From Longimicrobiaceae bacterium (GTDB taxonomy: Bacteria; Gemmatimonadota; Gemmatimonadetes; Longimicrobiales; Longimicrobiaceae): DNA of 43,794 nucleotides. Under the pieces are notes generated by a model. That model made no database searches. It saw only the letters and a list, made by a program, of their open reading frames with translations, and was not told the DNA's origin. Below, piece after piece: positions 16,104 through 24,541 of the stretch. Numbering within the stretch: position 1 is the stretch's first letter; every line of letters starts with the position of its first letter. Where the stretch lies: the NCBI GenBank assembly GCA_035696245.1, contig DASRQW010000050.1, forward strand, positions 1-43,794, written 5' to 3'. The translations under genes and the position numbers were made by a program.

Positions 16104-17414
16104 GTGAAGATCCTGATCGTAGGCAACGGCGGGCGCGAGCACGCGCTACTGTGGAAGCTGCGGCGCGACGCGCCCGGCGCCGACCTCTTCGTGACGCGCG
16201 CCAACGGCGGCATGGGCGGCCTGGCCACCTCGCTCGACATCGCCCCGGGCGACATTGGCGGCCTGGCGGACTGGGCGGCGTGGAACGGCGCGGGCCTCAC
16301 CGTCGTGGGCCCGGAGATCCCGCTTGACGAGGGGATCGTGGACGCGTTCGTGGCGCGCGGCCTTCCCATCTTCGGCCCCACGCAGGCCGCCGCGCGCATC
16401 GAGAGCTCCAAGGCGTTCTCCAAGCGGCTCATGCGCGACTACGGCATCCCCACCGCCGCCTTCCGGCGCTACTCCTCTACCGACATCGCCACGTTCGACG
16501 CCGATGAGGCGAAGCTGCGGGGGATGGGCGAGTTGCGCGTCGTCAAGGCGTCCGGCCTCGCCGCGGGCAAGGGCGTGCTCGTCTGCGAGACGGTGGACGA
16601 GGCGATCGACGCCGCGCGCGAGATGCTGGCGGGCGACAGCTTCGGTGCCGCCGGGCGCGAGGTGGTGATCGAGGAGTTCATGCACGGCGAGGAGCTTTCC
16701 GTCTTCGCGCTGACGGACGGCACGAACGTCGTGCCCATGCTGCCCGCGCAGGACCACAAGCGCATCGGCGAGGGCGAGACGGGGCCGAACACCGGCGGGA
16801 TGGGCGCCTACGCCCCGGTCGCGCTCGCCACGCCGGAGCTGATGCGGCAGGTCACGGAAGAGATCCTGCGCCCCACCGTCGCCGCCCTGGCCGCCGAAGG
16901 GCACCCCTTCCGCGGCCTGCTCTACGCCGGGCTCATGCTCACCGAAACGGGACCGCGCGTGGTGGAGTTCAACTGCCGTTTCGGCGACCCGGAGACGCAG
17001 GTGGTGCTTCCCCTGCTCGCATCTTCCCTGCTGGACCCGCTGCTCGCCATCGCCCGCGGCGAATCCATCGCGGGAGCATCCCTCGAGTGGCGTTCGGACG
17101 CGGCGGTCACCACCGTGCTCGCCTCCGGCGGCTACCCGGGCGACTACCACTCCGGCATCCCCATCCACGTCGATCCCGCGATCGAGAGCATGGACGACGT
17201 CCTCGTCTTCCACGCCGGCACGAAGACCTCGGCAGATGGCACTCTCGTGACTTCCGGCGGCCGGGTGATGGCTGTGACCGCGCTCGCCCCCACCGTCGGG
17301 GAGGCGGCGGAGCGCAGCCGGGCGGCGGCGGATATGGTCGGGTTCGACGGGCGCTACTTCCGCCGCGACATCGCCCATCGCGAGGTCGCCCGCACGGAGG
17401 TGGCGCGTGCCTGA
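16104..17414 (+). CDS. purD: Phosphoribosylamine-glycine ligase
   Basis: PurD joins glycine to phosphoribosylamine with ATP in the second step of purine synthesis. The 436-residue protein begins at GTG (KILIVGNGGREHAL is the N-terminal nucleotide-binding motif). The central ATP-grasp domain includes RVVKASGLAAGKGVLV, QDHKRIGEGETGPNTGGMGAY and the metal-binding VVEFNCRFGDPE. The C-terminal domain carries the usual VLASGGYPGDY and FHAGT. Length is typical for the family. It overlaps mutM by 8 bases and follows the TIR gene by 11 bases. Confidence 0.97.
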   Translation: MKILIVGNGGREHALLWKLRRDAPGADLFVTRANGGMGGLATSLDIAPGDIGGLADWAAWNGAGLTVVGPEIPLDEGIVDAFVARGLPIFGPTQAAARIESSKAFSKRLMRDYGIPTAAFRRYSSTDIATFDADEAKLRGMGELRVVKASGLAAGKGVLVCETVDEAIDAAREMLAGDSFGAAGREVVIEEFMHGEELSVFALTDGTNVVPMLPAQDHKRIGEGETGPNTGGMGAYAPVALATPELMRQVTEEILRPTVAALAAEGHPFRGLLYAGLMLTETGPRVVEFNCRFGDPETQVVLPLLASSLLDPLLAIARGESIAGASLEWRSDAAVTTVLASGGYPGDYHSGIPIHVDPAIESMDDVLVFHAGTKTSADGTLVTSGGRVMAVTALAPTVGEAAERSRAAADMVGFDGRYFRRDIAHREVARTEVARA

Positions 17415-18225
17415 GCTGCCCGAGGTGGAGACCATCGTCCGCGACCTCGCGCGCCTGCTCCCCGGCGCGAAGATCCGCGACGTCGAGGTGCTGCGCCCGG
17501 ACCTGATCGAGGGCCAGACGGCGGACGAGTTCGCGAAGGGCCTAAAGGGCGCCGAGATCCGCGGCGTCACGCGACGCGCCAAGAACATCGTCTTCGATCT
17601 CGGCACCAAGCCCCTCCTGCTGGTGAACCTGGGGATGACGGGCCGCCTGCTCGTTCCCAAGAAGGACGACCCGCCGCAGACGCACCTGGGCGTCCGCATG
17701 GGCCTGGCCGACGGCCGCGAGCTGCTGTACAACGACAGCCGCCGCTTCGGCCGGCTCTGGCGGATGACGCGCGAGGAGTGGGCCGAGTGGGAGGCGACGC
17801 TGGGCATGGAGCCGCTGGACGACGCCTTCACGGCGGAGTTCATCCACGGCCTCGCCCAGCGGTCGCGCGTCGCGGTGAAGACGTGGCTGATGGACCAGAA
17901 GCGCATCGTGGGCGTGGGCAACATCTACGCGAGCGAGGCCATGTTCCGCGCCGGCCTGGACCCGCGCCGCCCGGCGAACACCGTCACGCTCGCGGAAGCG
18001 GAACGGCTGCGGAACGGCATCCGCGACGTGCTCACGGAAGCGATCGAGTTCCGCGGCACCACGTTCCTGGACTATCGCGACGCCGCGGGCGAGAAGGGCG
18101 AGTTCGCCGGCCGCCTGCGCATGTACGACCGCGCCGGCGAGGCCTGCCCTGGCTGCGGGGGGAAGATCGAGAAGATCGTGCAGGGCGGGCGCTCCACCTT
18201 CTTCTGCCCCGCGTGCCAGCACTGA
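17407..18225 (+). CDS. mutM: Formamidopyrimidine-DNA glycosylase (Fpg/MutM)
   Basis: This enzyme removes 8-oxoguanine and formamidopyrimidines and nicks the resulting abasic site. The 272-residue protein keeps the catalytic N-terminus P2-E3 after GTG start removal (PELPEVETI). Other conserved parts are GMTGRL near residue 77 with the adjacent lysine region, the helix-two-turns-helix GVGNIYASEAMFRAGLDP, and the C-terminal zinc finger with CPGC and CPAC around residues 245-270. The GTG start overlaps the end of purD by 8 bases, indicating coupled translation. Confidence 0.97.
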   Translation: MPELPEVETIVRDLARLLPGAKIRDVEVLRPDLIEGQTADEFAKGLKGAEIRGVTRRAKNIVFDLGTKPLLLVNLGMTGRLLVPKKDDPPQTHLGVRMGLADGRELLYNDSRRFGRLWRMTREEWAEWEATLGMEPLDDAFTAEFIHGLAQRSRVAVKTWLMDQKRIVGVGNIYASEAMFRAGLDPRRPANTVTLAEAERLRNGIRDVLTEAIEFRGTTFLDYRDAAGEKGEFAGRLRMYDRAGEACPGCGGKIEKIVQGGRSTFFCPACQH

Positions 18226-18374
18226 ACGCATGCGTCCCTTCGGGGCCCGCGTGCCGGAGCGGCGTGACGCGCGGCGGGCAGAAAAGCTGGCGCAAAATCG
18301 CCGGGCATTCTATCTTCACCCCTGCGTCTCCGCGGTTCGGCACGGCACCCTGCACGCTCGGTTTAAGCCACCTC

Positions 18375-19652
18375 ATGCCTCAATTTCGCTACGGGCTGCC
18401 GCAGGGCGACGCGAATCGCCGGTGGCGCGTTCCCCCCGCCATACCCTCCGCTCCCGGCGACGAGGTGATGGAGGGGCTGAACGTGCTGGACGAGCTTCCC
18501 GGCGAGCCGGGGCTGGTGCTGTGGCAGGCGTTGCGCGACGTGCTGCTGTGGGCCGGCGCCTCGCCCGAGGCCCGCAGCGGCCTCTTCCCCGCCGCGGCCG
18601 AGACTGCGCGCGTGGCCGCCATGCTCGCCGCGCCCGTGCCCCGCGAGCTGGAGCCCGCGCTGATGACGCTGGCCCGCCTGGGCGCCCGCGGACTGCTGGA
18701 GGAGCCCGTCGCCCTCGCCTGCCGCGAGATCTCGCAATGGCTGGACGAGCGCGGCCTGCTCGCCTCCGCGCTGGCGTTCGCGCACGCCGCCGCGTCGGTG
18801 GCGGTGGGAGATGCGGGCGCCGCCTTCGCCGTGGGCCGCCTGGCCCGCCGCCGTGCGGAGAATGCCCGCGCCGAGGCGTGGTTCAACCGCTCCGTCGTGC
18901 TCGCGCGGCAGGCGGGCGACTGGGGCACCTGCGTGCGCGCGTACATGGGCCTGGGCGTGCTGCACGTGCAGCGCGGCGCGCTCCCCGCCGCGCGCCGCGC
19001 CCGCCTGCGTGCCCTTCGCGCCGCCCGCACCGGCGCGACGCCGGACTACGCAGCGCTGGTGCTGCACGACCTCTTCCTGCTGGCCGTGGAGATGGGCGAC
19101 TGCGCGCGGGCGGACGAGTACGCGGCCGCCGCCTACGCCGCATACTCGTCGACCCACGCCCGCATCCCCGTGCTGGCGCACGACGTGGCGTACTACTGGA
19201 CCACACAGGGCGGCTTCGCACACGCGCTGCCGGTCTTGGAGGGCGTGCTCCCCCGCCTGCCCGGCGAGCGCCTGTGCGTGCTCTCCGTGCTCGCCCGCGC
19301 GGCCGGCGGGGCGGGGCGCCGCGACCGGTTCGACAGCGCGTGGGACGCGGTGTGGAGCGAGATCGGGAACGACGCCGCGGGCGAGAAGACCGCCGCGGTG
19401 CTGCTCGACCTCGCCCACGGCGCAGTGAGCCTCAAGGACTGGGTTCGCGCCGAGATCGCGGCATCGCAGGCCCTGGCGCTCGCCACCGCCCGCGGCGAGG
19501 CCCGCGTGCGCCTCACCGCCGAGGCGCTGCTGGACTGCGCCGTGCACCACCGCGGCGTGGAAGCCCGCACCCGGGCGGCCCGCGCCGCCGCGTCCGACCG
19601 GGCCGCCGCCGCCCTCGCCGCCGAGCTGGTCAGCGCCCTCTCCGCCGCCTGA
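18375..19652 (+). CDS. TPR-like helical repeat protein of unknown function
   Basis: The 425-residue protein starts at an ATG (MPQFRYGLPQGDANRRW) in a longer open frame whose upstream part is a shadow of mutM. After a short N-terminal tail, a segment DELPGEPGLVLWQALRDVLLW leads into alternating Ala-rich helices with the small-large pattern of TPRs through residue 420 (for example AEAWFNRSVVLARQAGDWGTCVRAYMGLGVLHVQRGALPAARRAR, here described by its residues about 172-216). There is no signal peptide, membrane segment or enzyme motif, so it is likely a cytoplasmic scaffold or sensor. It lies 150 bases after mutM. Similar proteins are common in Longimicrobium-type genomes, by recollection. Confidence 0.8.
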   Translation: MPQFRYGLPQGDANRRWRVPPAIPSAPGDEVMEGLNVLDELPGEPGLVLWQALRDVLLWAGASPEARSGLFPAAAETARVAAMLAAPVPRELEPALMTLARLGARGLLEEPVALACREISQWLDERGLLASALAFAHAAASVAVGDAGAAFAVGRLARRRAENARAEAWFNRSVVLARQAGDWGTCVRAYMGLGVLHVQRGALPAARRARLRALRAARTGATPDYAALVLHDLFLLAVEMGDCARADEYAAAAYAAYSSTHARIPVLAHDVAYYWTTQGGFAHALPVLEGVLPRLPGERLCVLSVLARAAGGAGRRDRFDSAWDAVWSEIGNDAAGEKTAAVLLDLAHGAVSLKDWVRAEIAASQALALATARGEARVRLTAEALLDCAVHHRGVEARTRAARAAASDRAAAALAAELVSALSAA

Positions 19653-19736
19653 CGATCGACTCGCGACGGAGCCGGTCGACGCATCCTCGCCCGCCAGGCT
19701 CGCCCGCGGAATCGAAGATGCGATGCCGACCGAGGC

Positions 19737-19862
19737 TCAGCCGACGCCGGCGCCGATGCCCGGTGCGGTCGAGGTGGGACCGAACGGTCCGTTGCCGAGG
19801 CAGCTGCCGCCGGTGAGGTAGACGATCACGGTCGTGCCGATGAGGATGCTGACGGGGTTCAT
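19737..19862 (-). CDS. Putative 41-residue small protein
   Basis: An ATG with GGAG 10 bases upstream opens a 41-codon frame. The product has one hydrophobic segment (PVSILIGTTVIVYLTGG, residues 3-19), a single Cys at 21 and a Gly/Pro/Ser-rich tail ending in GIGAGVG. It could be a small membrane peptide or a secreted peptide precursor. It is alone on minus between two plus-strand genes. The upstream region has a perfect palindrome TGAACGTTCA (19902-19911). No maturation enzyme is visible nearby, so a modified-peptide role is only speculation. Confidence 0.5.
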   Translation of the reverse strand: MNPVSILIGTTVIVYLTGGSCLGNGPFGPTSTAPGIGAGVG

Positions 19863-20205
19863 CGTAGGCTCCGGGTGTCGGGAACGGTTCATGAGTGTGA
19901 TTGAACGTTCACCCCCCGTGAGGTGTGACCCCAATACGCCGGTGCCGCCGCATCGCTCGTTTCAAGACGCCGCATGATGGACAGCGTTGACATACGAATG
20001 CCACGCATTTCCTAAATCCATCTACATCAACCACATACGAGATTGGCTCCCGAGCTTCGGTTCAGGACGGGAGATGCACGGCGGACGGCCGTACCACGAG
20101 CCGAACGCCCTCTCCACGGCCGTCCTTTCGCATCTCCCGGCCGCGCGCTATCTTCGCCCTGTTCGGGTTTTCTTCTCCCGCCTCACGCTGTGCCCCGCAG
20201 TCGCT
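19863..20205. other. Intergenic region with inverted repeats
   Basis: No gene recognised. It holds the palindrome at 19902-19911, a comparatively AT-rich stretch around 19985-20045 that may carry a promoter for the nuclease gene, and the nested inverted repeat at 20068-20139. Confidence 0.6.
20068..20139. repeat. Nested inverted repeat built on the CGGGAGATGC motif
   Basis: CGGGAGATGC at 20068 pairs with GCATCTCCCG ending at 20139. Inside, GGACGGCCGT (20083-20092) pairs with ACGGCCGTCC (20116-20125). The two paired blocks are separated by short bulges and a loop of about 23 bases, giving a two-storey hairpin of about 72 bases, just upstream of the GIY-YIG nuclease gene. Confidence 0.8.
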
Positions 20206-21285
20206 TTGAGAGTCTCCGCCACCCACCCGCTGCGCGACCGCGTCCGCGAAGCGCGCAACCTGCCCGGCACGTACCGGATGCTCGCCGCGGACGGCGAGAT
20301 CGTGTACGTGGGCAAGAGCAAGCAGGTGCGCACCCGGTTGATGTCGTACCTGCGCGCGGACAAGGGCGAGAAGGCGCACCGCATCATCGGCGAGGCGCAC
20401 GCGCTGGCATGGGACTACGAGCCGAGCGAGTTCGCCGCCCTGCTGCGCGAGCTGGAGCTGATCAAGCGCTACCGGCCGCGCTTCAACCACCAGCACAAGC
20501 GTGACGGGCGCTACTCCTTCCTCAAGCTTACGCCCGGCGCCGCGCCCAAGCTGTTCGTGGTCAACGCCGTCACCGACGACGCGGCGGCGTACTTCGGCCC
20601 GTTCCGCGGTGGCAAGCGCATCCAGGAAGCGGTGCGCGAGCTGAACGACCTGCTGGGCCTGCGCGACTGTCCCGTAAGCACCCCCATCCGCTTCTCCGAC
20701 CAGCCCGACCTCTTCGCCTTCCAGGCCGCGCCGCGCTGCCACCGCTTCGAGCTGAAGCTGTGCTGCGGCCCCTGCGCGTCCGCCGTCACGCAGGCGGACT
20801 ACCGGCGCCGCGTGGACCTGGCCCGCGCCTTCCTGGACGGAGACGCGGACGAGCCGCTGCGGTGGCTGGACGAGCGCATGACCGCCGCGGCGGACCGGTG
20901 GGAGTTCGAGTACGCGGCCAACGTACGCGACCGCATTCGCCGCCTGGAGATGCTGCGCGACGAGTTCGGGCGCCTTCGCGAGGCGCTGGACAACCTCTCG
21001 TTCCTCTACCACGTGCCGGGCACGGAGGGCGACGACCGCGTCTACCTGGTGCGCCGCGGCACCGTGCGCGCCGTGGTGCCAGCCCCCCGCTCCGCTCCCG
21101 AGCGCCGCCGCCTCGCGCAGATGGCGCTGGACCACTTCACCCGCCCCGAGCCCGCGGGCGCCCTCGTCCCCCGGCACCAGGTGGACGAGATCCTGCTGCT
21201 CGCCCGCTGGTTCCGCTCCCACCCCGAAGAGTTGGAGCGCACCGTCGCGCCCGACGGCGTGCGCAACCTGCCCCGCAGCGCGTAA
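20206..21285 (+). CDS. Short UvrC/Cho-like GIY-YIG nuclease
   Basis: The 359-residue protein matches the N-terminal half of UvrC. The GIY-YIG nuclease domain spans residues about 15-100: GTYRML, VYVGKSK, the RTRLMSYL arginine helix, and ELELIKRYRPRFN with the metal-binding glutamate. A cysteine-bearing segment LCCGPC follows, then a UvrB-interaction helix pair (DRWEFEYAANVRDRIRRLEML, residues about 228-248). The C-terminal RNase H nuclease and helix-hairpin-helix of UvrC are absent, as in Cho, which makes the 3' incision in an alternative repair route. The start is uncertain; TTG at 20206 is the best fit because no ATG is available. Confidence 0.85.
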   Translation: MRVSATHPLRDRVREARNLPGTYRMLAADGEIVYVGKSKQVRTRLMSYLRADKGEKAHRIIGEAHALAWDYEPSEFAALLRELELIKRYRPRFNHQHKRDGRYSFLKLTPGAAPKLFVVNAVTDDAAAYFGPFRGGKRIQEAVRELNDLLGLRDCPVSTPIRFSDQPDLFAFQAAPRCHRFELKLCCGPCASAVTQADYRRRVDLARAFLDGDADEPLRWLDERMTAAADRWEFEYAANVRDRIRRLEMLRDEFGRLREALDNLSFLYHVPGTEGDDRVYLVRRGTVRAVVPAPRSAPERRRLAQMALDHFTRPEPAGALVPRHQVDEILLLARWFRSHPEELERTVAPDGVRNLPRSA

Positions 21286-21376
21286 GGGGGCGCATGGCAC
21301 GGGCGTTGCGCCCGTGGGCGGCCGGCGCGACCTTTCGCGCGCTCGCCGTCCCATCGCCCCTGCGGAGCCGAAACCG

Positions 21377-22441
21377 ATGCGGAGCACCCGCTCCCTTGCA
21401 CTGCCGCTCGCCGTATGCCTCGCCGCCGCCGCGTGCGGGCGCGACGGGCAGAACCCGTTCAGCCGCACGCCCGTAGCTACCGTCCCAGCCGAGCCCGACA
21501 TCCAGGGGATGTACGGCGCCACCGGCTCGGACAACGTGCGAGTGGTGCCCGTGGAGATCGAGGTCCCCCACCTGCCCGCGGGCTGGGACGGCATCCGCAT
21601 CGCCGCGATCTCCGACTTCCAGCTGGGTCTGTGGGCCGACAACGAGCGCGTCGCCTCCGCCGCCGTGGCGAAGGCCATCGCGGCCAACCCCGACGTCGTC
21701 GTCCTGCTGGGCGACTACGTGGCGCGTGGCGAGGACTACACGCCGCTCGACCGCATCCTGGCTCCGCTCAAAGGCCGCCCCGTCTTCGCAATCCTCGGCA
21801 CGGCCGACGCGGCGGACGACACGAACGGCGAGCCGGACAGCGTTGCGATCCGCACCGTGGCGGCCCTCACGCGGAACGGCGTGCAGGTGCTGCGGAACAC
21901 GCGCGCGCCCCTCACGCGCAACGGCAGCACCGCGTACATCGCCGGGCTGGACCCGTACGTGGCGCGCCGGCCGGACTGGCGCCAGGCGGAGATCTTCAAC
22001 GGCATGGTCGGCGCGCCCTCCACGCCGGTCGTCCTGAGCCACCTCGCTGCGGTCGGCCCGCGCATCCCCGAGGGAAAGTGGCCCGCGATCATCGCCGGCC
22101 ACGCCTTCTGCGGCCGCGTCGAAGTGCCGGGGACGCCGCGCCTGAGCTGGATCAACACCGAGGTCTTCCCGGTGGCGAACGGCTCGCCCACGCAGCGCAT
22201 CTACCGCATGAACGGCAACACGCTGTTCGTGACGTGCGGCATCGGCTATAGCTTCGTGCCCGTGCGCTACGGCGCCCCGCCGGAGGTGGCGCTCATCACG
22301 TTGCGCCCCGCCCTCGACGTGAAGGCGGACAGCGCCAAGACCCCGCAGCAGCCCAACATCGACTCGCTCGTGCAGACCTACCAGGCGCGCCGCGACACTG
22401 CCAGGAAGCAGGAAGCGCCGCCCGAGGCGCCGGTGGATTAG
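21377..22441 (+). CDS. Metallophosphoesterase-fold lipoprotein with degenerate active site
   Basis: The 354-residue protein has a lipoprotein signal peptide (lipobox LAAAAC, Cys near residue 22). The fold of YkuE-like phosphoesterases is clear: IAAISDFQLG, VVVLLGDYVARG, VFAILGTADAADD, VVLSHLAAV and IIAGHAFCGRV occur in order. Several metal ligands differ from the family: DxH is DFQ, GNHD is GTAD, and GHTHGGQ is GHAFCGR. It may therefore bind but not cleave phosphoesters, or use an altered site. It follows the GIY-YIG gene by 91 bases and ends before a terminator shared with a convergent peptidase gene. Confidence 0.82.
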   Translation: MRSTRSLALPLAVCLAAAACGRDGQNPFSRTPVATVPAEPDIQGMYGATGSDNVRVVPVEIEVPHLPAGWDGIRIAAISDFQLGLWADNERVASAAVAKAIAANPDVVVLLGDYVARGEDYTPLDRILAPLKGRPVFAILGTADAADDTNGEPDSVAIRTVAALTRNGVQVLRNTRAPLTRNGSTAYIAGLDPYVARRPDWRQAEIFNGMVGAPSTPVVLSHLAAVGPRIPEGKWPAIIAGHAFCGRVEVPGTPRLSWINTEVFPVANGSPTQRIYRMNGNTLFVTCGIGYSFVPVRYGAPPEVALITLRPALDVKADSAKTPQQPNIDSLVQTYQARRDTARKQEAPPEAPVD

Positions 22442-22482
22442 CGGCGATACCTCATCATGCTGGCGACGGTCGAAATACGGAC

Positions 22483-22518
22483 GAAGGGCGAGGAGACCAC
22501 AGCGTCTCTTCGCCCTTC
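22483..22518. terminator. Hairpin terminator between convergent genes
   Basis: GAAGGGCGAGGAGAC (22483-22497) pairs with GTCTCTTCGCCCTTC (22504-22518) with one G-T wobble and a 6-base loop. It lies between the lipoprotein gene (ends 22441) and the M28 peptidase gene (ends 22559). Confidence 0.85.
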
Positions 22519-22558
22519 TGCTTTCGTCCATCCCGGCCGGCGTCGTACTGCCGGCGAG

Positions 22559-24133
22559 CTACATCCGCGTGCTCTGCGACGTGGTGCGGGCGGCGTCGGT
22601 GCACGCGGGCCAGGAGAACGGCTGGCCGGTCTGCGTGTTCACCGGGAACACCGTGCGCCGGTCACGCGGCACGCGCTGCGGCTCCTCGCTCGCCAGGTAG
22701 ACGAGCATGGCCGTGAGCACCGCGTTGTTGCGCACGTCGTCCCAAACGATCTTGTCGTACGTGTCGCGCGTGGTGTGCCAGGTGTACGCGCCGTAGTCCC
22801 AGCTCAGCGAAGACAGGCCGAACGCCGGCGCCCCAGCGCAGATGAACGACGCGTAGTCGCTGCCGCCCGTGCTGGGCACCCCCGGATTGTCCAGCGTGAT
22901 CTGCTTGCCGATCTCGGACGGCACCAGCGCCAGCCACTTGCCCATGAACCCGGCCGCGCCCGTCAGCCCCTGCATGGAGATGCTTGTCACGCGACCGGTT
23001 CCGTTGTCTTGGTTGAACAGCGCCTGCAGGCCGTTCACCACCGCGGGGTGGTCCTTCACGTAGGCGCGTGACCCGTTCAGCCCCTGCTCCTCGCCGCTCC
23101 AGTGGCCCACGACGATGGTGCGCTTGGGGTTGGGATACACGGTGCGGAGGATGCGCAGCGCCTCCATCATGGTGATCGTGCCCGTGCCGTTGTCCGTGCT
23201 GCCCGAGCTGCCGTCCCACGAGTCGAAGTGCGCCGACAGCACGATGTACTCGTTGGGCTTCTGGCTGCCGCGGATCTCCGCGATGGTGTTGAAGACCGGC
23301 AGCTCGCCCAACTCCTCGGACTGTGCGTCGAGGCGCACCACCGGCCCCTGGTGATGCTCGGCGAGGCGGTAGACCAGCCCGTAGTCCTCGCAGCTCAGGT
23401 CGAACGTGGGCACCTGGTGCGTGCGGGCGTTGAAGATGCGGTCCACGCCCCACCCGCCCGACCACAGCGACGTGAGCACGCCCGCCGCCCCCGCCTGCTC
23501 AAGCCGCGGAGCCAGGTCGCGCGCCGCCACGCCCGTGCGCTGGATGCGCGCCGTCCACGCGGCGGTCGCCGCCGTGCGCGCGTCCTTCATGCGCGCGAAG
23601 CTGGAGTCGGTGGCGAACTGCTTCCAGTTGTCGTCGGGCCGGCAGGTGGGCTGCGGCATGGAGATCGCCACGAGCTTGCCGCGGATGCTGGGCAGCCACG
23701 CCTCGAACGCGGCCTGGTCCGCGAAGTCCGGCAGCGCCACCACGGGAGCCGTCACCGGCCCGTTCGTGCCCGGGCTCCACGCCAGCATCGTCCCCTCCAG
23801 CGACCGCACACGCGGCTGCACCAGGTCCGCGTGCGAGTAGCCGCGCCGCCATCCGCGGAAGGTGCCGTACTGCTCGTTCCGCGCGGTGATGCCCCACGAG
23901 CGGTACGTGTCGATCAGCCACTGGTTCCCCGCACGGATCCCCGGCGACGCCGTGAGCCGCGGCCCGATGGAGTCCGACAGCGCCTGCCCCAGCCGCTCCA
24001 GCTGCGAGTTGCGCGTCCCCTCCTCCCAGATGCGGCGCAGCACGGGGTTCTCCGTCGCGAACGACTGCGCCCCCGCCGGCGCCGCCGCAAAGGCCAGCCC
24101 AGCCGCGATGACGTACGAAACGTTGCGGTTCAT
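22559..24133 (-). CDS. Secreted M28-family zinc peptidase
   Basis: This 524-residue protein is exported by a Sec signal (residues 1-22, AGAQ cleavage). Residues 25-290 are a long pro/PA-like region; the peptidase domain follows with the two-zinc ligands of the M28 family: H302 and D304 in AHFDSWDG, D314 in STDNGTG, the catalytic E348-E349 in SGEEQG, D376 in NQDNG and H453 in TWHTTRDTYD. The organisation resembles carboxypeptidase Q-like aminopeptidases. The likely role is digestion of peptides in the periplasm or outside the cell. It is a single-gene unit on minus. The start ATG at 24131-24133 is followed by a well-formed signal peptide. Confidence 0.95.
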   Translation of the reverse strand: MNRNVSYVIAAGLAFAAAPAGAQSFATENPVLRRIWEEGTRNSQLERLGQALSDSIGPRLTASPGIRAGNQWLIDTYRSWGITARNEQYGTFRGWRRGYSHADLVQPRVRSLEGTMLAWSPGTNGPVTAPVVALPDFADQAAFEAWLPSIRGKLVAISMPQPTCRPDDNWKQFATDSSFARMKDARTAATAAWTARIQRTGVAARDLAPRLEQAGAAGVLTSLWSGGWGVDRIFNARTHQVPTFDLSCEDYGLVYRLAEHHQGPVVRLDAQSEELGELPVFNTIAEIRGSQKPNEYIVLSAHFDSWDGSSGSTDNGTGTITMMEALRILRTVYPNPKRTIVVGHWSGEEQGLNGSRAYVKDHPAVVNGLQALFNQDNGTGRVTSISMQGLTGAAGFMGKWLALVPSEIGKQITLDNPGVPSTGGSDYASFICAGAPAFGLSSLSWDYGAYTWHTTRDTYDKIVWDDVRNNAVLTAMLVYLASEEPQRVPRDRRTVFPVNTQTGQPFSWPACTDAARTTSQSTRM

Positions 24134-24541
24134 CTACCGTTCCTGTTCACGTGTGGATGTGGAGATACGACGAAACGACTACAAGCAGATATACGATGGA
24201 TGCGGATCGAACGTCCGATCACGTAACACGCACTCGCTCAACGGGAGGCGAGCAAACCACGACTACCACGGCTAGAAGTTCAGTCTCCGTAGCCTCTATC
24301 CGCCCAACACCCGCGCCGCCGAGAGAACCCGCAGCAACGCGAACCCGCTCCAGCAGCCCCACCGCAGGCGCGCAGCGCCGAGCCGCCACCCTCCCCGCCC
24401 CGACACCCGCCCGCTCGACCAGTCACGGCTGGGGCAGCCGTGGACCCTGTTTCTTCTCCCGCTTGCGGGAGAGGACAGGCGAGGCACGAGCCAGGTGAGG
24501 GCCCCCTTCCGACGCGCCATAGCCCGGAGCGCGATGCCCCC
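24134..24541. other. Intergenic region upstream of the M28 peptidase
   Basis: No gene is convincing. The first 150 bases are relatively AT-rich and probably hold the peptidase promoter, although no clean minus-35/minus-10 pair could be assigned. A hairpin that looks like a dispersed element is at 24453-24474. Confidence 0.6.
24453..24474. repeat. Hairpin resembling the common CTCTCCCGC-GCGGGAGAG dispersed element
   Basis: CTTCTCCCGC and GCGGGAGAGG pair around TT with one wobble. It is flanked by GGACAGGCGAGGCACGAGCCAGGTGAGGG, i.e. the GGTGAGGG tail seen about 20 bases after such hairpins in many genomes (positions 24495-24502). It may also serve as terminator of the YfcE gene, which ends at 24542. 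Confidence 0.5.
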
